NCBI GenBank assembly: GCA_947259095.1
Contig: CAMYLA010000026.1
Span: forward strand, 1-64,000
Direction of reading: 5' to 3'
DNA from: an uncultured Acidimicrobiaceae bacterium
GTDB taxonomy: Bacteria; Actinomycetota; Acidimicrobiia; Acidimicrobiales; SZUA-35
DNA length: 64,000 nucleotides
A program made the position numbers and the translations under genes. Positions 17,711-26,439 of this stretch are shown in pieces. Position 1 is the stretch's first letter. The number at the start of each line of letters is the position of its first letter. The notes below the pieces were generated by a model that was given only the letters and a program-made list of their open reading frames with translations, made no database searches and was not told the origin of the DNA.

Positions 17711-18621
17711 GCAACATGTCGAACCTGTCGAACCCGTCTTCGACGGCGACGACGGCGACGACGGCGGCCACCGCAGCGGGCAGCCCACTGACACATGCGC
17801 AGGTCCGGGACTACCGGGACCAGGGCTGGATCGTGTTGCCCGACGTGTTCGACCGGGCCGAGGTCGGGGTGCTGGCCGCGGCGGCGGAAGAGGTGCTGGA
17901 TCGGCCCGGCCCCGAGGTGGGGCGTGAGCGCAACGGCGTAGCGTCGATCTGTTGGGGCATGCATCTGTTCGACGAGCGCCTGGCTGCGCTGACCCGCCAC
18001 CCGGCGTTGCTGCTGCCGGCCCGGCAACTGCTCGGCAACGACGTGTTCGTCCACCAGTCCAGGATCAACATGAAGCAGCCGAACGGCTCGGTCGTGGCCT
18101 GGCATCAGGACTTCGGCACCTACCACCGGGTCGACGGCGTGCCGGAACCGCGAGGCATCATGATCGCGGTGTTCGTCGACGATGTGAGCGTCGTCAATGC
18201 ACCGCTGCTGGCGGTGCCCGGATCCCACCGGGAGGGTCTGGTCTCCACCGCCGGGATCGACCCCGACTCGCCCGATCACGAGAACGTCTCCACCTACCGC
18301 TACGACATCACCGACGAGACGATGGCCGATCTGGTCGGCCGGTACGGGCTTGAGGCCATCACCGGCGATGCCGGCTCGGTGGTGCTGATGGACATGACCG
18401 TGGTCCACGGATCCTCGATCAACATCAGCCCGTTGCGCAGGCTCGTGCTGTACGTGAACATGTGCCCGGTCGACAATCGTGGCCTGAGCTACGAGCGACC
18501 GGAATACTTCGCGGCCCGCGACTTCGCACCGCTGCAGCCACTCCCGCCGGACTGCCTGATCCGCGATGGCGGGCAACCGGCAGCCGTCGATCCCGGCCGA
18601 CCCGGGCCGGCCGAGCCCTAG
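17707..18621 (+). CDS. phytanoyl-CoA dioxygenase (PhyH) family protein
   Basis: A 304-residue non-haem Fe(II)/2-oxoglutarate oxygenase. The iron-binding HxD is in WHQDFGTYH near residue 135 and the distal histidine in TVVHGSSINIS near 237, followed by the likely 2-oxoglutarate-binding Arg in PLRRLVLYVNM. The N-terminus has a low-complexity Thr/Ala tract encoded by imperfect ACG/GCG triplet repeats (17741-17780). Homologues hydroxylate acyl-CoAs, ectoine or other small molecules. The start overlaps the aldolase stop by four bases, pointing to a joint pathway in which a hydroxylated product is later cleaved; that link is inferred. Confidence 0.85.
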   Translation: MSNMSNLSNPSSTATTATTAATAAGSPLTHAQVRDYRDQGWIVLPDVFDRAEVGVLAAAAEEVLDRPGPEVGRERNGVASICWGMHLFDERLAALTRHPALLLPARQLLGNDVFVHQSRINMKQPNGSVVAWHQDFGTYHRVDGVPEPRGIMIAVFVDDVSVVNAPLLAVPGSHREGLVSTAGIDPDSPDHENVSTYRYDITDETMADLVGRYGLEAITGDAGSVVLMDMTVVHGSSINISPLRRLVLYVNMCPVDNRGLSYERPEYFAARDFAPLQPLPPDCLIRDGGQPAAVDPGRPGPAEP

Positions 18622-18734
18622 TGATTCTGTGACCCGATGACGGTCCGCAGGCTCAGCACGCGGCCAGATCGGACACCCTGCGGCCACCATCGAGTTCCAC
18701 GGGGGTGTTCGACCGCCAGGTAGCCTTGGCGCCA

Positions 18735-19571
18735 ATGCTCCCCCTGCGTGACGAGAACCCGACGACCCGGACCCCGGTGATGACGCTGGTCCTCATCGTC
18801 GCCTGCATCGCCGCCTACTTCGGGCCACAGGACGCACTGTCCGACGAGGTCGACGCCGTCCTGTTCAACCTGGAGTACGCCGCCATCCCCTGCGAGCTCA
18901 ACACCGGCCAACCGCTCAGCGAGGCCGAGATCGACGCCACCTTCAACCGCGGTATCGACGATGCCTGCGTCGCCGACGAGACCGGACCGCAGCTGTTTCC
19001 AGACAAGCAGGTCTACCTCGGCCTGCTGACCTCGATGTTCCTCCACGGCAGCCTGCTCCACCTCGCGGGCAACATGTGGTTCCTGTGGCTCTTCGGCAAC
19101 AACATCGAGGATCGCCTCGGCTCGGTGGCCTTCGTCGGCTTCTACCTGATCGGCGGCCTTGTCGGCTCCGCGGCCCACGTCGCGGCGCAGCCACTGAGCA
19201 CCGTGCCGGTGGTCGGCGCCTCGGGGGCCATCGCCGCCATCATGGGGGCCTATGCGGTCTGGTTCCCGGACGCGCCGATCCGGACGCTGGTGTTCTATTT
19301 CCTCCGCGACATCAGCGCCAAGTGGTTCCTCGGGATCTGGTTGATCACCCAGTTCTTCATCGGTGGCGACAGCGGGATCGCATGGGTGGCTCACGTCGGT
19401 GGGTTCGTCTTCGGGGCGCTGATCGCCCTGCTGGTACGACGGTCCGACTTCGGGGAGAGGAAACTGAACCGCTCGTCGGAGCCACGGAAATGGGACAACA
19501 CCGGAGGTGCCGGCCGGGGACCGCTCCCCCACCCGTTCGACAGCCGGCGAGGCAATATCTCCGACGTCTGA
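18735..19571 (+). CDS. rhomboid family intramembrane serine protease
   Basis: A 278-residue membrane protein with six to seven hydrophobic segments. The rhomboid HGSLLHLAGNMWFLWLFG block lies at about 104-121, the nucleophile motif GASG at 161-164 (Ser163), and the catalytic histidine at 220 in WVAHVGGFVFG, giving the Ser-His dyad expected of an active protease. A roughly 55-residue insertion containing two cysteines (Cys53 and Cys78) sits between the first helix and the core and is probably extracytoplasmic. ATG 18735 is chosen over 18705 because a charged cytosolic N-terminus then precedes helix 1. It cleaves membrane-protein substrates within the bilayer; the target is unknown. Confidence 0.9.
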   Translation: MLPLRDENPTTRTPVMTLVLIVACIAAYFGPQDALSDEVDAVLFNLEYAAIPCELNTGQPLSEAEIDATFNRGIDDACVADETGPQLFPDKQVYLGLLTSMFLHGSLLHLAGNMWFLWLFGNNIEDRLGSVAFVGFYLIGGLVGSAAHVAAQPLSTVPVVGASGAIAAIMGAYAVWFPDAPIRTLVFYFLRDISAKWFLGIWLITQFFIGGDSGIAWVAHVGGFVFGALIALLVRRSDFGERKLNRSSEPRKWDNTGGAGRGPLPHPFDSRRGNISDV

Positions 19572-19687
19572 CCCGGCGCTCGCCTGAGCTGAGGCTTCGA
19601 AACGAAGCGGCTGTCCAAGTCGGTCCCGAGTAGCGTTGGGCCATCTGGTCCAGACAGAATCAGGCGCTCGCCGTCGCCGCCACCGCC

Positions 19688-21040
19688 ATGCTGCTGGCCG
19701 CCTTCGTCGGCACCGCAACCAACATTGCGGTGCCGGTGCTGGAGGAGGAGTTCCCCGATGCCGGCCTGGCCACGATCTCCTGGGTGGTGTCGGCGTTCAA
19801 CGTCGCCCAGGTCACGTTCATGCTGCTTGGCGGCCGGCTCGCCGACCGGCTGGGTCGCAAGAAGATCTTCCTCCGGGGCCTGGCGGTGTTCGCAGTCGGT
19901 GCGGCCCTGTCCGGCATCGCCCCGTCGATCGAGCTGGTGATCGTGGCCCGCATCGGCCAGGCGGTTGGTGTGGCCATGATGTTGCCGTCGTCGCTGGCCG
20001 CGGTGCTGCCGGAGTTCCCAAGTGAGCGGCGAGGATCGGTGGTGTCGCTGTGGTCGTCGATGGGGGTGCTGGGGGCGGCGATCGCCCCCACCGTGGCCGC
20101 CGGCATCCTCTTTGTCTCGAGTTGGCGGGTGGTCTTCCTGGCCGCGGTGCCGGTTGCCCTGCTTGCCATCGTGGCCGGCCGCCGGGTCCTGCAGGCGGGG
20201 CTGGTGGCAGAGCAGCCGCCACCGCTGGACCTGGTGGGAGCGGTCACCGGCACCGCCGCGGTCGGTGGCCTGACCTTCGCCATCGTCCAAGGCCGGATCT
20301 GGGGCTGGACCGACGGCCGGATCCTGGCCATCGTCGCCGCCACGATGATCAGTGGCGTGGTGTTCGTTCGCAGCTCACGACGCCACCCCGAGCCGCTGCT
20401 CGACCTGGACCTGTTGACCATCCCCACCTTCACCGTGGCAACCGCGGCCAGTGCGCTGCTCGCCACCTCGACCAGCGCCACCTGGTTCCTCTATCCGCTG
20501 TTCGTCACCGAGGTGTGGGACTACAGCATTCTCCAGGTCGGCCTGGCCATGACCCCGGGGCCGGTGGTCCTGGTCATCTTCGCCCCCTGGGCCGGCAGGC
20601 TGGCCGACCGCCACGGCTACCGCAACCTGCTGCTTTTTGGTGCCACCCTGGCCACGCTTGGCACCGCCTGGATGGCATGGCGGCTCCAGCCCGGCGAAAC
20701 CTACGTTCGGGCTTTCCTGCCGGGCACGGTCGGCATCGGCTTCGGCATGGCGTTCATGCTTGGCCCGGCAAACGCCGCCGCCCTCCGGGACGTGCCAGGC
20801 CACCAACTCGGGGCGGCAAACGCCACCTACAACATGGCCCGGATGACCTGCAGCGCCCTCGGGGTTGCCATCACCGCCGCCATCATCGGCGACACCGTGG
20901 TCGGGCAGCGGCTGGAGGCCTTCCGGCTCAGCTGGTGGGTGATGGTGGCCGTGATGGCCACCGCCCCTGTGCTGCTGCTGGTGAAGTTCCCGGCCGAGGA
21001 GCCGAGCCCCGATGCCAACGAGGTGCCGGCGCCGGTTTGA
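19688..21040 (+). CDS. MFS transporter, DHA2-like drug/solute exporter
   Basis: About 450 residues with twelve to fourteen helices. Helix 1 ends in FVGTATNIAVPVLEEEF, then ISWVVSAFNVAQVTFMLLGGRLADRLGRKK, the classic DHA2 pattern with the RLADRLGRKK loop. It probably exports hydrophobic compounds by proton antiport. The ATG at 19688 starts inside helix 1. In-frame sequence upstream (WSRQNQALAVAATA) looks like the genuine cytosolic N-terminus but, back to the in-frame TAG at 19631-19633, contains no ATG, GTG or TTG; an ATC at 19643 is the only near-cognate candidate. The true start is therefore uncertain. No regulator lies beside it. Confidence 0.85.
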   Translation: MLLAAFVGTATNIAVPVLEEEFPDAGLATISWVVSAFNVAQVTFMLLGGRLADRLGRKKIFLRGLAVFAVGAALSGIAPSIELVIVARIGQAVGVAMMLPSSLAAVLPEFPSERRGSVVSLWSSMGVLGAAIAPTVAAGILFVSSWRVVFLAAVPVALLAIVAGRRVLQAGLVAEQPPPLDLVGAVTGTAAVGGLTFAIVQGRIWGWTDGRILAIVAATMISGVVFVRSSRRHPEPLLDLDLLTIPTFTVATAASALLATSTSATWFLYPLFVTEVWDYSILQVGLAMTPGPVVLVIFAPWAGRLADRHGYRNLLLFGATLATLGTAWMAWRLQPGETYVRAFLPGTVGIGFGMAFMLGPANAAALRDVPGHQLGAANATYNMARMTCSALGVAITAAIIGDTVVGQRLEAFRLSWWVMVAVMATAPVLLLVKFPAEEPSPDANEVPAPV

Positions 21041-21176
21041 ACCGGTTGACCTGGCCCGGAAGAATTGGCCGGGTCGGGCCCCGACCAGCCCCACGCCGGG
21101 GCCCGAACCCCGAGCAGACAACCAGCCGAGCGAACGAGCCACCGTCGTCATCCGGCGGCATCGACAGGAGCGAACC

Positions 21177-24100
21177 GTGCCCCACAATCGAGTACTGATC
21201 AGCAACCGAGGCGAGATCGCCATCCGGATCGCCAAGGCGGCGGCGGTGATGGGAATGGAATCGGTGAGCGTGTATCCCCCGGCCGATCGGTTCTCCCTCC
21301 ACACCACGGTCACCACCTCGACCGAGGAACTCGACGCCGGCCCGTCCGGCGGCCAAGCCGACCCGGTGGCCGCCTACCTCGACATCGAGGCCATGATCGA
21401 CGTCGCAAAACGAACCGGCTGCGACTGCGTCCATCCCGGCTACGGCTTCCTGGCCGAGAATCCCCGATTCGCCCGCCGCTGCGCCGAGGAGGGCATCGCC
21501 TTCATCGGGCCCCCACCCGAGGCTCTGGCACTGTTCGGCGACAAGGTCCGGGCCAGAACGCTGGCCACCTCGCTCGACATCCCGGTGATCAGCGGCAGCG
21601 CCGAGGCGTTGGCCACCGCCGCCGAGGCGGCGGCCGAAGCCGAACGGGTTGGCTATCCGGTGATGCTGAAGGCGGCCGCCGGCGGCGGTGGTCGCGGCAT
21701 GCGGGCAGTGGCAGGGGCGGCCGAGATGGAGGAGGCGTTCGCCCGCTGCGGCAGCGAGGCCGAGGCCGGGTTCGGCGACGGCACCCTTTTCCTGGAGAAG
21801 CTGGTCCGCCGACCCCGCCACATCGAGGTCCAGGTCCTGGCCGACGGTGCCGGCAATGTCATCCACCTCTACGAGCGCGACTGTTCGGTTCAGCAACGCA
21901 ACCAGAAGGTGCTGGAGATCGCACCGGCGGCCGGCCTCGACCCGGCGTTGCGACACCGGATCCTCGGCGACGCGGTGCGGCTGATCGCCGGCACCGACTA
22001 CCTTGCGGCCGGCACGGTCGAGTTCCTGGTGTCGCAGGAGACCGGCGAGCACTACTTCATCGAGTGCAATCCCCGGATCCAGGTCGAGCACACGATCACC
22101 GAGCAGATCACCGGCGTCGACCTGGTTGCGGCCCAGTTCCATGTCGCGGCCGGGGGGTCGCTGGCCGACCTCGGGCTTGGCGACCAGGGGGCGATTCCCG
22201 AGCCGCGAGGTTACGCCGTCCAGGCCAGGGTGGTGGCCACCGGTCCCGGCACCATCACCGCCTACAAGGAGCCGTCCGGCCCCGGGGTTCGGGTCGACGG
22301 CAGCGGCTACGCAGGCTACGCCCCACCACCTCAGTTCGACCCGCTCCTGGCCAAGGTCATCGCGTCGTCGGGGTTCGTGGCCACCCTCGACTCGGCACTG
22401 CAGCGGACCCTGACCGCCCTGGACGAGTTCCACATCGCCGGGCTTCCGACCAACCTGGACCAGTTGCGGGCCATCGTCACCAACCGCGAGGTGCGGGCCG
22501 GCAACGCCAGGACGACCCTCCTGGCCGAACAGCCGGACCTGGCATCCGGCGGTTCGGGCCCGGCCAGCGCCCGCACCGACAACGGCGGCGGGTCGGCCCC
22601 GGAGCACAACCCCATTTTGTCGCTGCTCGACGAGCGGGCCGGGGCGCTGGTCGGGGCCACCGGAGGCGCAGCCGCCGCCGGTGCGGCCGGGCCCGGCCAC
22701 GGCGCCGAGTCGGCGAACGGGGGCCGCTCGCTGGCGGTTTCGCCCGGCAACCACGGGGTGATCTGCCCCATGGCCGCGGCGTTGCTGGAGCGACGGGTCG
22801 AGGTCGGCGACGAGGTGGCAGCGGGCGACACGCTGGTGATCGTCCACGCCATGAAGATGGAGACCAACGTGACCGCCCCGGTCGACGGCACCATCACCGA
22901 CCTGCTCGATGCCGGTGTTGGCGATGCCGTCGGCGCCGATCAGGTGATCGCCGTCATCGCCCCCGGCCAGGGCCGCAGCGGCGCCGCGGGGTCCGGCGCC
23001 GCTGGTGACGAGGCCGGGACCGACCCCGAGGACGGCTGGCAACCGACCCTGGACGACGTCGCCACCCTGCACCGGCTGGCCCGGGACCGGCTGGCCCCGG
23101 ACTCCGACGAACCGGGGGTGGTACGCCAACGCAGCAGGAACAAGTTGAACTGCCGGGAACGGATCGATCTGCTGCTCGACGACGGCACATTCCGCGAGGT
23201 CGGCAGCGTGACCGGCTTCGCCTCCTACGACGAGGACGGCACCATCTCGGCCTTCACCCCCTCCAACCACGTCGGCGGCTGGGGGGAGATCGACGACAGG
23301 ACCGCCATCGTCTGCGCCGACGATTTCACCTCCCGGGGAGGCCACGCCGACGGAGCAATCGGCGAGAAGAGCCGATACCTCGATCAGCTGTCGATCGAGT
23401 TGGGGGTGCCGTCGATCCGGCTGCTCGACGGGTCGTCGGGCGGGGGCAGCGTGGCCGCCATGGTCCCCCAGCAGCGCAAGGAGGGTGACAGCACGGCCAA
23501 GGAGAGCAGCGGGGCCATCAAGGCCGGGCGACCACGGGTGGCCGGCGGCGGCGGCTCGTTCCTTCCCGGTCACCTCGGCTCCACGATGTACACCGAGCAG
23601 CTGTCGACGGTGCCGGTGGTGAACCTGCTGCTGGGCTCCGTGGTCGGGATCGGGGCGGCCAAGGCGGTGCTGGGCCACTTCTCGGTGATGGTGCGGGACA
23701 TCGCTCAGCTGTTTGTTGCCGGGCCCCCGGTGGTCAGCCACGCCATGGGCTACGACATCACCAAGGAGGATCTCGGTGGCTGGCACATCCATTGCACAAA
23801 CGGGTCGGTCGACAATCTGGCCGAGACCGAGCAGGACGCCCTGGACCAGACCAGGCGCTTCCTGTCCTACCTGCCGGCCAATGTGTTCGAGCCGCCCCCG
23901 GTGCTGCCGCCGTCGACCGCCGATCCGGCCGACCGTCGGGACGAGGAACTGTTCACCCTGGTGCCCCGCAAGCGGACCACCACCTTCGACATGCGGCGGG
24001 CCATCGAGCTGATGGCCGACCGTGGTTCGTTCTTCGAGGTCGGACCGCTGTGGGGGACCGACCAGATCACCGGTTTCGTCCGGTTCGACGGGCACCCGCT

Positions 24101-24695
24101 GGGGGTGATCGCCTCCGACAGCCGCCATGTCAATGGTGGGGCCCTGACCGCAGACGGCTGCGCCAAGTTGACCCGCCACCTCGACCTGTGCGACCTGTTC
24201 CACATCCCGGTGTTGAACCTGGTCGACAACCCGGGGTTCGCGGTGGGCCTGGAGCACGAGATCAACGGCACCATCCGCAAGGGCGGGGAGTGGATGGTGG
24301 CCTTCGCCCAGGTCAAGGTGCCGATCTTCACCGTGCTGATGCGGCGCAGCTTCGGCGTTGCCGGCAACAACTACGCCACCCCCCGGGCCACGGCGTCGGT
24401 CCGGGTGACCTGGCCGGCCGCCGACGTCGGCGGCATCCCGCCCGAGGGCGGGATCGAGGCCGCCTACAAGCGGCAATTGGCCGAAGCCGAGAATCCCGAC
24501 GCCCTGCGGGCCGAGCTGAACGCCAGGATCGAGAGTGTCCGGGGGCCGCTGGGGCCGCTGTCGAGGTTCCAGATCGAAGAGATGATCGACCCCCGCGACA
24601 CCCGCCGCTACATCTGCGACTGGGTGCCGAACGCCTACGGACAGATCGCCCGACCGGCCAACCTCACCCCACGGGCGCTGCAATTCCGTCCCTGA
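21177..24695 (+). CDS. single-chain biotin-dependent acyl-CoA carboxylase (BC-BCCP-CT fusion)
   Basis: A 1172-residue fusion of the three parts of acetyl/propionyl-CoA carboxylase. Residues 1-450 are biotin carboxylase (ISNRGEIAIRIAKAA, the ATP-grasp AAAGGGGRGMR, IECNPRIQVEHT). After an Ala/Gly-rich linker the biotinyl domain carries HAMKMET with biotinyl Lys560. Residues about 640-1172 are the carboxyltransferase pair (RERIDLLLDDGTF, LDGSSGGGSVA, LVDNPGFAVGLEHE, GVAGNNYATPRA). It uses ATP and bicarbonate to carboxylate an acyl-CoA. GTG 21177 has AGGAG at suitable spacing. In most bacteria these are two or three chains, so the full fusion is unusual though known in actinobacteria. The exact acyl-CoA substrate is not settled. 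Confidence 0.9.
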   Translation: MPHNRVLISNRGEIAIRIAKAAAVMGMESVSVYPPADRFSLHTTVTTSTEELDAGPSGGQADPVAAYLDIEAMIDVAKRTGCDCVHPGYGFLAENPRFARRCAEEGIAFIGPPPEALALFGDKVRARTLATSLDIPVISGSAEALATAAEAAAEAERVGYPVMLKAAAGGGGRGMRAVAGAAEMEEAFARCGSEAEAGFGDGTLFLEKLVRRPRHIEVQVLADGAGNVIHLYERDCSVQQRNQKVLEIAPAAGLDPALRHRILGDAVRLIAGTDYLAAGTVEFLVSQETGEHYFIECNPRIQVEHTITEQITGVDLVAAQFHVAAGGSLADLGLGDQGAIPEPRGYAVQARVVATGPGTITAYKEPSGPGVRVDGSGYAGYAPPPQFDPLLAKVIASSGFVATLDSALQRTLTALDEFHIAGLPTNLDQLRAIVTNREVRAGNARTTLLAEQPDLASGGSGPASARTDNGGGSAPEHNPILSLLDERAGALVGATGGAAAAGAAGPGHGAESANGGRSLAVSPGNHGVICPMAAALLERRVEVGDEVAAGDTLVIVHAMKMETNVTAPVDGTITDLLDAGVGDAVGADQVIAVIAPGQGRSGAAGSGAAGDEAGTDPEDGWQPTLDDVATLHRLARDRLAPDSDEPGVVRQRSRNKLNCRERIDLLLDDGTFREVGSVTGFASYDEDGTISAFTPSNHVGGWGEIDDRTAIVCADDFTSRGGHADGAIGEKSRYLDQLSIELGVPSIRLLDGSSGGGSVAAMVPQQRKEGDSTAKESSGAIKAGRPRVAGGGGSFLPGHLGSTMYTEQLSTVPVVNLLLGSVVGIGAAKAVLGHFSVMVRDIAQLFVAGPPVVSHAMGYDITKEDLGGWHIHCTNGSVDNLAETEQDALDQTRRFLSYLPANVFEPPPVLPPSTADPADRRDEELFTLVPRKRTTTFDMRRAIELMADRGSFFEVGPLWGTDQITGFVRFDGHPLGVIASDSRHVNGGALTADGCAKLTRHLDLCDLFHIPVLNLVDNPGFAVGLEHEINGTIRKGGEWMVAFAQVKVPIFTVLMRRSFGVAGNNYATPRATASVRVTWPAADVGGIPPEGGIEAAYKRQLAEAENPDALRAELNARIESVRGPLGPLSRFQIEEMIDPRDTRRYICDWVPNAYGQIARPANLTPRALQFRP

Positions 24696-24751
24696 TCGGC
24701 GATCAGGCCGTTGGCGAGGGTGCGAGCTCGACCAAATCGTAGACTCCGGGG

Positions 24752-25219
24752 GTGGAGCTTCCGCTGTTCGATCAGGTGGCAGACGTGGTCCGGGCCCTGA
24801 CCCCGGAGGAGTTGGGCCAGCTCCGGCTGCGAACCCACCGGCGGGGCATCAAGGTGTGGGTGGCCCCGGAGGGGACCAAAATCGACAAGCCGCCCCGGGA
24901 GCACTACGAAGCCCAGCTGTTGGCCCGCCGCCACGTGGACGGCACCGACGGCATGGCGTTGGAGATCGGGTTTCATGCCGAGAACCCCGATGCCGATGCC
25001 AACGTCTCGGCTGTTGCCGCCATCGCCCGGACCGAGCAGCGTTGGCGACGGATCCTGGGCGACGACGCCGTGGTCGGCGAGTTCATCGGGGCGCCGGACT
25101 GGCGACGGGTCTCGGAGACCTGGATCGAACCAGACCTCGACGACCCGGAGCTGTCGTTCGAGGTGGCCAGCCGATTGGTCGACTATCTGGAAGCGATCGA
25201 GCCGGCTCGCCGCCACTGA
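24752..25219 (+). CDS. hypothetical protein, 155 residues
   Basis: Starts at GTG 24752 with MELPLFDQVADVVRALTPEEL. The basic middle (LRLRTHRRGIKVWVAP) is followed by EHYEAQLLARRHVDGTDGMALEIGFHAENPD and an acidic C-terminus. It is soluble and rich in charged residues, with no recognised family. Codon use matches the neighbours, so it is likely real. It follows the acyl-CoA carboxylase by 56 bases on the same strand and might be co-transcribed. Function unknown. Confidence 0.7.
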   Translation: MELPLFDQVADVVRALTPEELGQLRLRTHRRGIKVWVAPEGTKIDKPPREHYEAQLLARRHVDGTDGMALEIGFHAENPDADANVSAVAAIARTEQRWRRILGDDAVVGEFIGAPDWRRVSETWIEPDLDDPELSFEVASRLVDYLEAIEPARRH

Positions 25220-25262
25220 CCACCATCCCCGATCGATCGCCGACATCGCATCACCCCGGCGA

Positions 25263-25342
25263 ACCGTGACAGCATCAGACCGTGGCAGCGGCAGAACGTG
25301 ACAGCGGCAGACCGTTCCAGCCCCGGACCGTCACAGCTGCCG
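25263..25342. repeat. five tandem 16-bp degenerate repeats
   Basis: Five consecutive 16-base units, consensus ACCGTGACAGCGGCAG, run without spacers between the hypothetical gene and the PadR gene. Units 1-3 differ by one to three bases; units 4 and 5 are more diverged. The array is non-coding and lies upstream of the PadR promoter. It could bind a protein or be neutral slippage. Confidence 0.6.
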
Positions 25343-25386
25343 ATCGGCAAACCATCTCGCCATCTCCGATTGGCATCTCGATAGGA

Positions 25387-25450
25387 GATACCGTGTTGCC
25401 CGGTTCTGACACTGGTCAATGAAACGAGGTACTGTGTTATACATGGTATC
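25387..25450. promoter_or_regulatory. PadR-type operator candidates
   Basis: GATACCGTGT at 25387-25396 and, inverted, ACATGGTATC at 25441-25450 (reverse complement GATACCATGT) differ by one base. A third related copy, GGTACTGTGT, starts at about 25428. PadR regulators usually repress their own operon through such inverted repeats, so this is the probable autoregulation region of the PadR-NfeD-flotillin operon. Confidence 0.5.
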
Positions 25451-25781
25451 CAGCGTTGAGGTGCACCATTCGCAAACCCTCAAGGGGGTGCTCGACATGT
25501 GTGTACTGGCTTCGGTCATGAGGAAGCCCAATTACGGTTATGCCCTGATGCAGGAGTTGAACCAGCGGGGTCTGGCGGTACCGAACGAGGGAAGCATCTA
25601 TCTGGTCCTGAAACGGCTGGAGACCAACGGGCGGATCGAGGGCCGGCTGGAAGCGTCGGAATCCGGCCCGGCCCGGCGGGTCTACCGCGCCACCGAAGCC
25701 GGCCGGGATGTTCTGGCGGCGTGGACCGCCGATTGGCTGGCCGTTCGGGCCGGCGTCGATGCCGTCCTCGATACACCGTGA
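25419..25781 (+). CDS. PadR family transcriptional regulator
   Basis: A winged-helix PadR protein of up to 120 residues: LKGVLDMCVLASVMRKPNYGYALMQELNQRG is the recognition-fold start, SIYLVLKRLETNGRIEGRLE the wing region, and RRVYRATEAGRDVLAAW the conserved end. It is of the short type with little C-terminal dimer helix. The start is uncertain: ATG 25419 and ATG 25443 are both in frame and neither has a good ribosome site. The gene ends 13 bases before the NfeD-like gene, so it is the first gene of that operon and presumably controls it in response to a membrane stress or ligand. Confidence 0.85.
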   Translation: MKRGTVLYMVSSVEVHHSQTLKGVLDMCVLASVMRKPNYGYALMQELNQRGLAVPNEGSIYLVLKRLETNGRIEGRLEASESGPARRVYRATEAGRDVLAAWTADWLAVRAGVDAVLDTP

Positions 25782-25794
25782 GGGGGAGCACAAC

Positions 25795-26439
25795 ATGACT
25801 TGGATCTATCTTGCAGCCGCCATTTTCGGCGGCGCGTTCCTGATCCCGATGGTGCTCGGCGGACTCGACGGCGACCTCGATGCCGGCGGCGACCTCGGCG
25901 AGACAGACGTGAGCGGCGGGCTCGACGTCGACACCGATCTGGACGCCGATGGCGGTACCCCGGTCGACGGCGACGCCGGCGGGATGTTCGACGGAACCAT
26001 CGGCTCGGTGGTCGCCAGCCTCGTGTCGCTGCGAACGATGGTGTTCTTCACCGCATTCTTCGGGACCTCGGGTCTGGTGTTCACCGCGCTCGGGTACTCC
26101 GTTGGCGCCACCCTGACCACCGCCCTGCTGCTCGGCGTCATCGCTGCGGCCATCAACTCGGTGCTGTTCGGTATGATCCGGAGCTCGCAGCCGAATTCGC
26201 AGATCTCCGATCACACCCTCGAGGGGCGACCGGCCCGGGTGGTACTGCCGATGGACCCCGGCACCCGGGGTCGGATCCGGGTCGACCTCAGCGGTCAGCC
26301 CCACTATCTGGTAGCCCGTCCCATGGATGGCCTCCAGGAGCGGTTCGACGTCGGAGCCTCCGTCGTCGTTGTGAAGATCGAGCATGGCACGGCGCAGGTT
26401 GCGTCACTGGCCGAACTCGAAACAGGAGAGGAGTCCTGA
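25795..26439 (+). CDS. NfeD-like membrane protein with OB-fold domain
   Basis: A 214-residue protein: an N-terminal helix (WIYLAAAIFGGAFLIPMVLGG), a 45-residue Asp/Gly-rich loop, two or three further helices (MVFFTAFFGTSGLVFTALGY, ALLLGVIAAAINSVLFGM), then a soluble C-terminal beta-barrel domain beginning near residue 140 (LEGRPARVVLPMDPGTRGRIRVDL), as in NfeD/YuaF partners of flotillins. GGGGGAGCACAAC precedes ATG 25795. Its TGA overlaps the ATG of the flotillin gene, the classic NfeD-SPFH arrangement, and the two are expected to act together in membrane microdomains. The acidic loop is unusually rich in Asp. Confidence 0.85.
   Translation: MTWIYLAAAIFGGAFLIPMVLGGLDGDLDAGGDLGETDVSGGLDVDTDLDADGGTPVDGDAGGMFDGTIGSVVASLVSLRTMVFFTAFFGTSGLVFTALGYSVGATLTTALLLGVIAAAINSVLFGMIRSSQPNSQISDHTLEGRPARVVLPMDPGTRGRIRVDLSGQPHYLVARPMDGLQERFDVGASVVVVKIEHGTAQVASLAELETGEES

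Noticed and set aside
20928-24683. A 1251-codon open frame on the minus strand
   Set aside because: It is the antisense shadow of the acyl-CoA carboxylase and part of the MFS gene. It is rich in Gly/Arg/Val/His with no domain motif; such long shadows are normal at this GC content.
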